DNA of 30,049 nt from an uncultured Collinsella sp. (GTDB lineage: Bacteria > Actinomycetota > Coriobacteriia > Coriobacteriales > Coriobacteriaceae). Shown here one piece after another: positions 9,255 to 15,802 of this stretch. A program made the translations under genes and the position numbers. How positions within the stretch are numbered: the stretch's first letter is position 1; each line of letters opens with the position of its first letter. The stretch covers positions 1-30,049 of the forward strand of contig CATYVH010000021.1 in assembly GCA_958413765.1 (NCBI GenBank), read 5' to 3'. Below the pieces are notes generated by a model that had not been told where the DNA came from, did not search any database, and saw nothing but the letters and a program-made list of their open reading frames with translations.

Positions 9255-10079
9255 ATGAACGCTTCTCTCCAAATTCCGCCCGGCGCCGTTGAGGCTGAAC
9301 CCCGCACCACCGAGAGTGAGGTCGTCAAGCTCGTGCAGGGCGCGCTGCTCATTGCCGTTGCCGCGGTTGCCGCCGTCGGCATCGCCTCTGTCGCCGCCCC
9401 GCTTTGCGTCTGGAAGGGCGAGGTCGCGCTGTTCCTGAACGAGTCGTTCCACACCAACTGCTCAGTTGCTGCGATCGCGGGGTACGCGTCGGCGGCGCCC
9501 GGGTCCGACTGGGCGTCGCTGCTCGTGGCCGCGCTCATCGCGGCGTACCCCGCCTACCATGCCGTCTGGCGTGTCCGCGAGGGCCTTGGGCCCAGCTGCG
9601 AGGCTCCGGTGTTCAGCAGGCGCGTGTCGCGCTCTCTCGCCGCGGTAAGCGCCTGCCTGCTGCTGGCGATGCTGTTCATGGGCTATGGAACGAGTTGGCT
9701 CATCAACGGCAGCGCGATGGGTGACCAGCACCTTGTTGAGTCGGGGCACAATGCATGGACCGTTTCCATCATGATTATGCTGGGCTGCGCCCTGATGTGC
9801 CTGTTCAAGTGGTTCCTTGCCAAGGGCCCTGGCCGTAATTTCGGCAGCGGCTTTGCCGTCGAGCTTGTCCGCCTCGCCGACGTCCTGCTGAAGCGCGCGA
9901 GCTCGAACCTGGTGTTGTGCTACGTGGCCGAACTGCTTGCCTGCCTGCTGGCGCTGGCCTTCATTGCCGTGGCCTATGTCGTCGCGAGCGTGGCCATCGC
10001 GCTCGCGTTCGCAGCCGTGGCCTTGGTGGTGTGCCTTGCCGGGATTCCCATTATCCTTGCTGCCTCGTGGCGTAGGTAG
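9255..10079 (+). CDS. Polytopic membrane protein, copy 2
   Basis: This 274-aa protein was assigned the ATG at 9255 because GAAAGGAAATTC precedes it, exactly as at 5687; the ATG at 9186 has no ribosome site. The spans resemble those of copy 1 and end in a long hydrophobic C-terminal stretch (two helices after about residue 225). Shared signatures with copy 1 are listed there. This copy is markedly more G+C-rich and Ala/Val-rich than copy 1, so the two have evolved under different mutation pressure or come from different donors. It lies 113 bp downstream of the small IAC gene. No known family recognised. Confidence 0.8.
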   Translation: MNASLQIPPGAVEAEPRTTESEVVKLVQGALLIAVAAVAAVGIASVAAPLCVWKGEVALFLNESFHTNCSVAAIAGYASAAPGSDWASLLVAALIAAYPAYHAVWRVREGLGPSCEAPVFSRRVSRSLAAVSACLLLAMLFMGYGTSWLINGSAMGDQHLVESGHNAWTVSIMIMLGCALMCLFKWFLAKGPGRNFGSGFAVELVRLADVLLKRASSNLVLCYVAELLACLLALAFIAVAYVVASVAIALAFAAVALVVCLAGIPIILAASWRR

Positions 10080-10091
10080 CGGGGCGACCAT

Positions 10092-10164
10092 GCGAGTTCT
10101 TATCGCGGCATGAGAAAAACTTGCAAGAATCGCAAGTTCTTTTCACGCGATGAGAAAAACTTGC
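10092..10164. repeat. Two direct 33-nt hairpin repeats
   Basis: Two 33-nt units at 10092-10124 and 10132-10164, 7 nt apart, share GAGAAAAACTTGC as right arm and GCRAGTTCTT as left arm. Each unit is itself an imperfect palindrome able to form a hairpin of about 10-12 bp. They lie just after the membrane protein gene and before the remnant at 10178. They could be a tandem terminator, a REP-like intergenic repeat, or protein-binding sites. Confidence 0.7.
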
Positions 10165-10177
10165 AGATTGGCGCGAG

Positions 10178-10222
10178 GGCGACAACCCTCCGCGTGAGCG
10201 CAGTTTCGATATTGCTTGTTAA
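10178..10222 (+). pseudogene. Remnant of a third small IAC gene (3' end only)
   Basis: In frame these bases encode GDNPPRERSFDIAC and a stop, matching the C-terminus of the small protein at 8815-9141 (SSPREHGFDIAC). At the DNA level 10178-10230 aligns with 9097-9149 without gaps, about 45 of 53 bases, and the differences I see are transitions. The match continues past the stop into TAATGTGTCCG. No start or upstream part is present, so this is a decayed or recombined third module copy. The duplicate may also have left the expression signals used by the next gene. Confidence 0.75.
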
Positions 10223-10250
10223 TGTGTCCGAACGGTTGATTGGAGACAAA

Positions 10251-10868
10251 ATGTATCCGGACTATGAGTGCAACAACTACCCCATGAGCATTACGGATGA
10301 GGATGGTCCGTTCCTGATCATGGAGGCGGAGCTATCTGGCGATGTCGAGCTCAATGATGAGTTTAAGAAAGACGCAGGCTATAGATATTCGTGTGCGACT
10401 GTTTCTGCGGCGATTGATCTTTGCAAGTCAATGACGGACGGCGATGCCGACCCTTGGTATGAAAGTTGGGAGAAGGCGGTTGAGCGTTATCCGCTAGAGA
10501 AATTCGAGGATGCGACAACGCTGTATTGGATTGAGCCGACCGATCCGCACAAGGCGCTGTGCGCCTTCCATCCCCATCCCGATCTTGAGCGGTACGTGGC
10601 TGAGGCAATTGGCGCCGTTGACACCTATCTGCTGGAGCGCGAGTACTGTCCCTTTACGGTCAGCCACTTAGATCTAAAGGATGTTGACGTCCTGCTCAGC
10701 GCCGCTTGGGGATTGGCTCGAGTCCTTAAAGATATTTGGGGAACTTGCGACCCTGATGTTATGGAAAAGATTGAGGATGCTACGTACAGTGCGCATATAA
10801 CGGTTAGGGACCTGATCGCGGGCGAAGAGGCGGCCAAAGCCAGTTCGAAGTCTGCCGAGGATCTCTAG
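10251..10868 (+). CDS. Acidic protein of unknown function
   Basis: This 205-aa product begins at the ATG at 10251, preceded by TTGGAGACAAA (a modest GGAG ribosome site). Earlier in-frame starts run through the hairpin repeats and the remnant and are rejected. The protein is acidic and soluble, with no signal peptide or membrane span, and has Trp/Tyr-rich segments (WYESWEKAVERYP, TLYWIEPTDP). I recognise no family. It sits where the third module copy would have continued, so it may be a cargo gene added there. Convergent with the specificity-like gene, with a hairpin between. Confidence 0.65.
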   Translation: MYPDYECNNYPMSITDEDGPFLIMEAELSGDVELNDEFKKDAGYRYSCATVSAAIDLCKSMTDGDADPWYESWEKAVERYPLEKFEDATTLYWIEPTDPHKALCAFHPHPDLERYVAEAIGAVDTYLLEREYCPFTVSHLDLKDVDVLLSAAWGLARVLKDIWGTCDPDVMEKIEDATYSAHITVRDLIAGEEAAKASSKSAEDL

Positions 10869-10894
10869 CTGCTGCACTGAACGGCGTGCCTGAT

Positions 10895-10930
10895 CGGCAG
10901 GCTGTCGGCAAAAGTCCGGACAGTCTGCCG
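10895..10930. terminator. Probable bidirectional terminator hairpin
   Basis: The arms CGGCAGGCTGTC (10895-10906) and GACAGTCTGCCG (10919-10930) pair at 11 of 12 positions around a 12-nt loop, between convergent genes ending at 10868 (+) and 10941 (-). There is no long T-tract on either side, so efficiency is uncertain. Confidence 0.5.
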
Positions 10931-10940
10931 GCCTCGGTCG

Positions 10941-12584
10941 CTACATCGTTCCCTTGCTTGCGGCGTAATGTTCCGCCTGCTTAAGGGCGTCCTCGTAGGC
11001 GCGCTGTTTTGCTTCGTACTCTTGCGCGTAGCGCTCCTGCTCCGCTTGTCCGGGAACGGGCACGGTCATGCTTCGGAGGTCCATGGGGGCAAGTTGCACG
11101 AGCGCGTCTCCGTGCGAGGTATCCGCCAGTTTCTTTTGACCCTCGTCGGACGACAGATATGCCAGGACAAACCGGGCAAGCAGTTCGTCCTCGAAGGTGG
11201 CACAGAACATAGCATCGCAGGGGACAATGCTCTCAGACAACAGACCACGCTCCACGGGGCGCTCAGAACCGACAGAAAAGTGACCCGGTGTAATGAGGGC
11301 AAGCTTGAACGGAGGCCCGACGCGCGATATGAGAAGACTCGTCTCGCGGGCGTCGATCGGTTTGGCTTTCCTAAAATCGCCGTAGTCCACAAGGCTTATA
11401 TCGTAGATGTCTGTATCGGGGACGCGCTTAAGTACGTCCCCTGCGGCAATGATTGCGCCGTCATGAAGATGCTTGAGCGACAGGTAATAGCAGGTGTACT
11501 GCTGGTATCTGTCTGTCCGACCTGATTCGGGCAGTTTGGTGACAACGCTGCGGCTGGTGCCGCGATAGATTGGCGCCAGCGACCCAAGGGGAACGAACAT
11601 TCTTTCCTCGAACGAGCCGCTTTTTGTATTGGGTAATAGGGGATAGATGCCGTTGCCCTGATCCTCGAGTCGATGCCAATAGGCTGGATTCTTTTGATCG
11701 CTGTAGGCTCGGTCGACGGAATCGAGGAGCTGGTGCAGAAGCTCATCGGTCATTTGCTTGTCGTCAAAGCTCCTGCCGTCAAAAAGGAAATACGGGTCAT
11801 TGGGCTCGCCGTCGCCAATAAAGAGCAGCGCGCGACCCTCGGCCTTTTTGGCAATGGTGTTGGGAAGAAGCACAATGCCCTTTAGCAGGCCGAGGTCACA
11901 AAGAAGGCGACGTCCATCTACGGCTCGCGCCAGATTGAACAGACGATCCGAAATCTGAATGACGGCCGTGGCATGGGACTGAGAGCAGGCAATGGATGCC
12001 GCAAGAAAGATGTAGTACCACTCGGTGACCGAAAGCAGATCGGGGATGCCTGCGCTGCGTTGCAGCTGCTTCGAACGCGTTCTGAGGAAATCCAGGACTC
12101 GCGCATTTGCCGCATCGATAGATGCCGGGAATTGGGATAGCGGTCGTAGCTCGGGGGGCCTGCAGTAAATGAGTGCTGATTCGTACGTGTGAGAGGCTGC
12201 GTCCTGCTCGTAGTCGTATAAAAAGATGTTCTCCTCGATGGCAGTAAACGTCGACGTCGGGACTTTGACTCGGTTTTTGCAAACGCAAGCGGGCACATAA
12301 TCCCATTCGTCAGCTGCTTCGTTGTAAACGCGGTCCTCAAACTCAAACGAGGCGGACGAAGGTCGCTTGAGGTCAATCCCCAAAACAGACCACGAGGGGC
12401 CATCGACGTGCTCGCTCGAAAACTCAAAATCGCGACAGCACAGTTCAATGAGCCTTTTCGTTCCCGACGAAGGCTGATATTTCTCGACCATATGAGACAC
12501 AAGATCCGATAGATATCGGCTCATATATGGCTTGAGATCTTCGTTTAAGCGAAGAGTTGCAAATTCGGCTTTAGTTTTGAGCAT
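10941..12584 (-). CDS. Type I restriction specificity/methylase-like protein, orphan
   Basis: This 547-aa protein starts at the ATG at 12584, placed by AGGAGG five bases upstream; the longer frame to 12644 lacks a ribosome site. The last 170 residues look like an HsdS half: a TRD-like region (LLISRVGPPFKLALITPGHFS), then RFVLAYLSSDEGQKKLAD, PMDLRSMTVPVPGQAEQERYAQ and a helical tail. The part before (IYCRPPEL, WYYIFLAASIACSQSHATAV, GLLKGIVLLP) resembles the end of an HsdM-type methylase in layout. The catalytic NPPY and a clear SAM motif were not found, so enzymatic methylation is unlikely. No HsdR or intact HsdM neighbour is present. It may be a DNA-recognition module for another system here, or a regulator. 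The assignment is from pattern, not from a search. Confidence 0.55.
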   Translation of the reverse strand: MLKTKAEFATLRLNEDLKPYMSRYLSDLVSHMVEKYQPSSGTKRLIELCCRDFEFSSEHVDGPSWSVLGIDLKRPSSASFEFEDRVYNEAADEWDYVPACVCKNRVKVPTSTFTAIEENIFLYDYEQDAASHTYESALIYCRPPELRPLSQFPASIDAANARVLDFLRTRSKQLQRSAGIPDLLSVTEWYYIFLAASIACSQSHATAVIQISDRLFNLARAVDGRRLLCDLGLLKGIVLLPNTIAKKAEGRALLFIGDGEPNDPYFLFDGRSFDDKQMTDELLHQLLDSVDRAYSDQKNPAYWHRLEDQGNGIYPLLPNTKSGSFEERMFVPLGSLAPIYRGTSRSVVTKLPESGRTDRYQQYTCYYLSLKHLHDGAIIAAGDVLKRVPDTDIYDISLVDYGDFRKAKPIDARETSLLISRVGPPFKLALITPGHFSVGSERPVERGLLSESIVPCDAMFCATFEDELLARFVLAYLSSDEGQKKLADTSHGDALVQLAPMDLRSMTVPVPGQAEQERYAQEYEAKQRAYEDALKQAEHYAASKGTM

Positions 12585-12733
12585 ACGCACCTCCTGCATA
12601 TTCCCTATATTGCGCGGTTCGCTGACTGGCCCGTCGCGGCTCAATTGCCTTCAGTCTACAAGAAGAGCAGTTGCGGCGTTTTTCAGACAGGCCACTCAAA
12701 TGAAAAAGAAAAAAATCGAATGGTGCGTATGAG

Positions 12734-12795
12734 GCCGTACGCATTGGGTAATATCTCGCTAGATACTAACGCTAGGAGATTTGCATATCTCCTAG
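12734..12795. promoter_or_regulatory. Cluster of short inverted repeats upstream of the membrane gene
   Basis: Within the 269-bp divergent gap between the starts at 12584 (-) and 12854 (+) lies a perfect repeat, CTAGGAGAT (12772-12780) and ATCTCCTAG (12787-12795), with a TTGCAT loop. Next to it is a smaller TATCT/AGATA pair (12752-12765). The gap also holds a purine run (12700-12718). These look like operator sites or a leader hairpin. No firm promoter hexamers were identified in the rest of the gap. Confidence 0.45.
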
Positions 12796-12853
12796 TTGTA
12801 TCAAGCTGCAGTGCATAAGCCAGTCAGTTGTTTTAGCGATGAAAGGACAGCTA

Positions 12854-13591
12854 ATGAACGCATACAACACGTGCAGGATCGAGCTGGACGTCCCCAAGAA
12901 GCCAACGGCGGTGAATATTTTCGGCATGATTCTGCAAACCCTCTTTGCGGTTGTGCTGTACGTTGTCGCCGTCGACATGATGTGCTTGCTGACGACGTGG
13001 CTCGGCGGCTTTATGTTCGAGATCGGTGAGGGCAACACGGTGATTCCGCTCCATTCATGGCGCCTGGTGGCGTTTAGGGCGTACTGGGTTGTGCTGGGTG
13101 CGGGCGTCGTTGCGGCGCTTGCCCACAAATGGATTGTGCTGTTAACGGGAGAGCGCGAATCCGACATGTGCGAGCTACTCGGTGCAATTGAGGGTGCGGG
13201 CGCATTCGCGTCCGTCGTCTGCGCGATCGTCTGTTTGCTGGGCTATGCCGCCGCATTTGATTGGTGGGTCGGCGTCACGGCAAAGATGGCTTCGGATTCC
13301 CGCGCCAATGATTACCTGCTTTGGGCGGTTGTCTTAACCGTCGGAACGATTGTTGAGTGGCGAATTGTCGAGGGGGTCCTCAAGGCTTTATTCCCTCATG
13401 AGTGCTTGTTTCACGGGCTTCGCTTTGCGTCCGCCTGCGTGGTTACTCCTCTGCTTGCGCTTGTGCCCACCGCACTGACCATTGTCGTGTGCGCGGTGGT
13501 GGCAGGCCTATTTGCCGGGATTCTGTTTGCATCGCTTGCGATCCCCGTAGTTTTCGCGTTCCTCGCCATCGCCATTGTGGCCAGCCATTAA
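12854..13591 (+). CDS. Polytopic membrane protein
   Basis: This 245-aa protein was assigned the ATG at 12854, six bases after GAAAGGA; a second ATG at 12839 is in frame and possible. It has five to six predicted spans, starting with a hydrophobic segment (about residues 20-46) and ending in a long hydrophobic C-terminus (about 200-243). It shares overall layout with the two module membrane proteins (5687 and 9255) but not their signature motifs, so any relationship is distant. It is followed 42 bp later by a one-span protein and then the ClpX-like gene, all on the same strand. Role unknown; the context makes a membrane component of the downstream locus possible. Confidence 0.7.
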   Translation: MNAYNTCRIELDVPKKPTAVNIFGMILQTLFAVVLYVVAVDMMCLLTTWLGGFMFEIGEGNTVIPLHSWRLVAFRAYWVVLGAGVVAALAHKWIVLLTGERESDMCELLGAIEGAGAFASVVCAIVCLLGYAAAFDWWVGVTAKMASDSRANDYLLWAVVLTVGTIVEWRIVEGVLKALFPHECLFHGLRFASACVVTPLLALVPTALTIVVCAVVAGLFAGILFASLAIPVVFAFLAIAIVASH

Positions 13592-13633
13592 TGAATCACG
13601 CGCGCCGAGGCTCGCATAAAGAAAGGAACGACC

Positions 13634-13840
13634 ATGTCGCTAATCTCTAATGCTCAAAAGGTTCTGTTGCTCGCCGTACTCACCGCTCTTGTGGCTGGTG
13701 CCCTGATGTACGAAGTCCTGCATCCCACCCTGTTCCCGCTGCTCAAGCAAGGTATTTTGCAGCTGCTCTACCACATTCCGGTCTTTACGCAGCCGGGCAA
13801 CGTGATCTATTTGGAGTCGGTGACCTCGCTGGCGCTGTAG
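13634..13840 (+). CDS. Small single-span membrane protein
   Basis: This 68-aa protein has an ATG preceded by AAAGAAAGGAACGACC. It has one clear hydrophobic helix (about residues 9-30, VLLLAVLTALVAGALMY) and a second amphipathic stretch with LLKQGILQLLYHIPVF. No family is recognised. It sits between the membrane protein gene and the AAA+ gene, 61 bp before the latter, and all have similar GAAAGGA-type ribosome sites, which suggests one operon. A holin-like or pore role is conceivable from size alone but unsupported. Confidence 0.6.
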   Translation: MSLISNAQKVLLLAVLTALVAGALMYEVLHPTLFPLLKQGILQLLYHIPVFTQPGNVIYLESVTSLAL

Positions 13841-13901
13841 GAGTTTAAGGGCTTGGGCCCATGTCATAGGTAAGAAAGCAAGTTTTGAAAGGAAAACACC
13901 C

Positions 13902-15671
13902 ATGACTCAGAAGCGGTATCGAAGCGTCGATCGCTACCAGGACCTGCTCAATCGAATTGCGCCTACGCGCCTGGTGGAGCAGACGCGCCAGAGCGTTATT
14001 GGCCACGAGGGAAGCTTGGAGGCCTTTGTGACGGCGCTGAGCTTTGAGGTCAACCGCTGCGTGATGTTGGCACGCGGCGCCGATCCGCGCGAAGTCCTTT
14101 CGCCCGCTGCCATTTTGGTGATGGGTTCTACCGGTACGGGAAAGACCCACACCATCAAAGCCGTGGCGGATGCCGCGGGGCTCAAGCTGTTCGTGTTCGA
14201 TGTCTCCACCATGACGGGAGAGGGATGGCGCGGTGCCAGCATGAGCAACTGCCTGTCGCAGGTCGCGGACTATCAGGCTGCCAATCCCGGCGATATCTGC
14301 CTGGTGCTCTTTGACGAGTTTGACAAGGCGGTTCGTGCCGAGCCCGATGGGAGCGACGTTGCGTCCAGCTTTAGTCCGTCACAGTCGTTCCTTAAGCTCT
14401 TGGAAGGCGGGGAGATGCCGTTTGAATGCGAGAGCCAGAAGGGCACGGCGATGAAATCGCTCAATCTTGATCAGGTTGTCTGCATTTTGGGCGGCGCCTT
14501 TATGGGCTTGGATGCTCTGGTGCGCAAGCGCCTGGCCGGCAAGGCCGGTACCATGGTCGGTTTTGGATCTTCGTATGCCGCCGTGCGCACCGCCGCAAAA
14601 TCGGCAAACGAGCTGCGAGACAGTGCGACCATCGAGGATGTTGAGACCTGGGGCATTATGTCCGAGCTGTGCGGGCGCATTGGCTCGGTGATTATCTTTA
14701 ACGCCTTGAGCGTGGACGATCTGGTCCAGATTGCGTATGAACAGTACCTGCCCAAGTACAACAACATGATGGGAAATGGCGCCAAGATGGAACTGACGGC
14801 AGATGCTGCTCGCCTTGCGGCGAAGCGCGCGGTTAAGGAAGGTGCCGGCGCGCGCGGCATGCTCCGTCAGCTGCGTCCCCTTATGATGTGCGCTTGGAGG
14901 GACATGCGGGAAAATACCTATATTTCCCGTGCGACCTTGGTCGTGAGCGACGGGGAGCTTGCGGTTGCGTACGAGCACTCTCATGAGCCGCGGGGATTTT
15001 TGCGGGAAGAGATGGGGAAGAATTTGCCCTTTCTGAACGGGAGAGAGATTGAAGCCCTTGCGCTGGTGAGCAACTGGATGGAGCATGAGGACGAGGACGA
15101 GCATAAGCCGTATCAGCCTGAGTTTGCTTGGCTGGCGGATTTGGTGGACGGCTCGGCGCTCGACAAGATCGTGCAGGGCGGCAAGGCATTCGATCTTGCT
15201 GGGGTGTTGTTGCGCGGCGTTCCGTTTGATGGGCCGGAGCGCATTGCCGCCCACGAGCTGCTTAAGGCGTGCGCCTGCTACAACGACGTGCTCTATGCCG
15301 ACAAGGAACAGTATCGCAACCTTGCCCAGGTGCTTACGCTCACCAAATTGGTGTACAAAAAAACGCCCGATTGCTTGCTGAGCCCGCTCGATGTGGTTAT
15401 GAACGGCACGGCTACGGGCAACGGTTTTCAGGGTCTTGGCGAGTGGGTCGATGCCATGAGCAGGTCCGAAAAGCCTTCGTTGGAAAAGTGGCAGTACCTG
15501 GCGGCCGGGGAGGCCCTGCGGATTTACGACCACTTTAGCAAACGCCCCGACCAGGTTAAGGAGCTTGCCGCCGAGGTGTCCCTGATGCGTGTCGCCCTTG
15601 CAGTGATGGACGTTGAGGAGCGCGAGGCACTGGAATGCGATCTTAAGAAGCTGCTCGCTTCGTGTGAGTAG
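13902..15671 (+). CDS. ClpX-like AAA+ unfoldase with novel C-terminal domain
   Basis: This 589-aa protein has an ATG after GAAAGGAAAACACCC. Walker A is GSTGTGKT (residues 75-82) and Walker B LVLFDEFDK (134-142). The order of elements matches ClpX: MTGEGWRGASMSN aligns with the pore-loop segment of ClpX (GYVG becomes GWRG, 108-111), then FLKLLEGG, GGAFMGLDALVRKR, VGFGSS, an arginine-finger region (LCGRIGS, Arg259) and sensor 2 GAGARG (Arg318). It lacks the N-terminal zinc domain that ClpX uses for adaptors. Residues 360-589 form a helical domain unlike ClpX. Expected activity is ATP-driven protein remodelling in the cytoplasm. It lies 131 bp upstream of the helicase-nuclease gene on the same strand, so it may serve that system. 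Whether it docks with ClpP is unclear; there is no ClpP gene in the window. Confidence 0.85.
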   Translation: MTQKRYRSVDRYQDLLNRIAPTRLVEQTRQSVIGHEGSLEAFVTALSFEVNRCVMLARGADPREVLSPAAILVMGSTGTGKTHTIKAVADAAGLKLFVFDVSTMTGEGWRGASMSNCLSQVADYQAANPGDICLVLFDEFDKAVRAEPDGSDVASSFSPSQSFLKLLEGGEMPFECESQKGTAMKSLNLDQVVCILGGAFMGLDALVRKRLAGKAGTMVGFGSSYAAVRTAAKSANELRDSATIEDVETWGIMSELCGRIGSVIIFNALSVDDLVQIAYEQYLPKYNNMMGNGAKMELTADAARLAAKRAVKEGAGARGMLRQLRPLMMCAWRDMRENTYISRATLVVSDGELAVAYEHSHEPRGFLREEMGKNLPFLNGREIEALALVSNWMEHEDEDEHKPYQPEFAWLADLVDGSALDKIVQGGKAFDLAGVLLRGVPFDGPERIAAHELLKACACYNDVLYADKEQYRNLAQVLTLTKLVYKKTPDCLLSPLDVVMNGTATGNGFQGLGEWVDAMSRSEKPSLEKWQYLAAGEALRIYDHFSKRPDQVKELAAEVSLMRVALAVMDVEEREALECDLKKLLASCE

Positions 15672-15706
15672 TCGGTGACTGTCTCTCTTTCCTTCCTTTC
15701 TTTTTC

Positions 15707-15730
15707 TCGAGCGGCATAGATGCCGCTCGA
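15707..15730. repeat. Perfect 11-bp palindrome between AAA+ and helicase genes
   Basis: TCGAGCGGCAT (15707-15717) and ATGCCGCTCGA (15720-15730) are separated by AG. A pyrimidine-rich tract (15680-15706) comes before it. No T-run follows on either strand, so this is not a canonical intrinsic terminator. It may be an operator, a processing hairpin, or an attenuating stem ahead of the helicase gene. Confidence 0.6.
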
Positions 15731-15802
15731 CCGCCCTGCGTGAGTTTTTGTCCGCACGGGATGGTATTCAACACATGTAACAACTAAATCGGAGGTTTGA
15801 CC

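Noticed and set aside
12700..12718. A-rich run as a terminator tail on the minus strand
   Set aside because: No adjoining GC stem in the right place, and the minus-strand gene starts, rather than ends, nearby.
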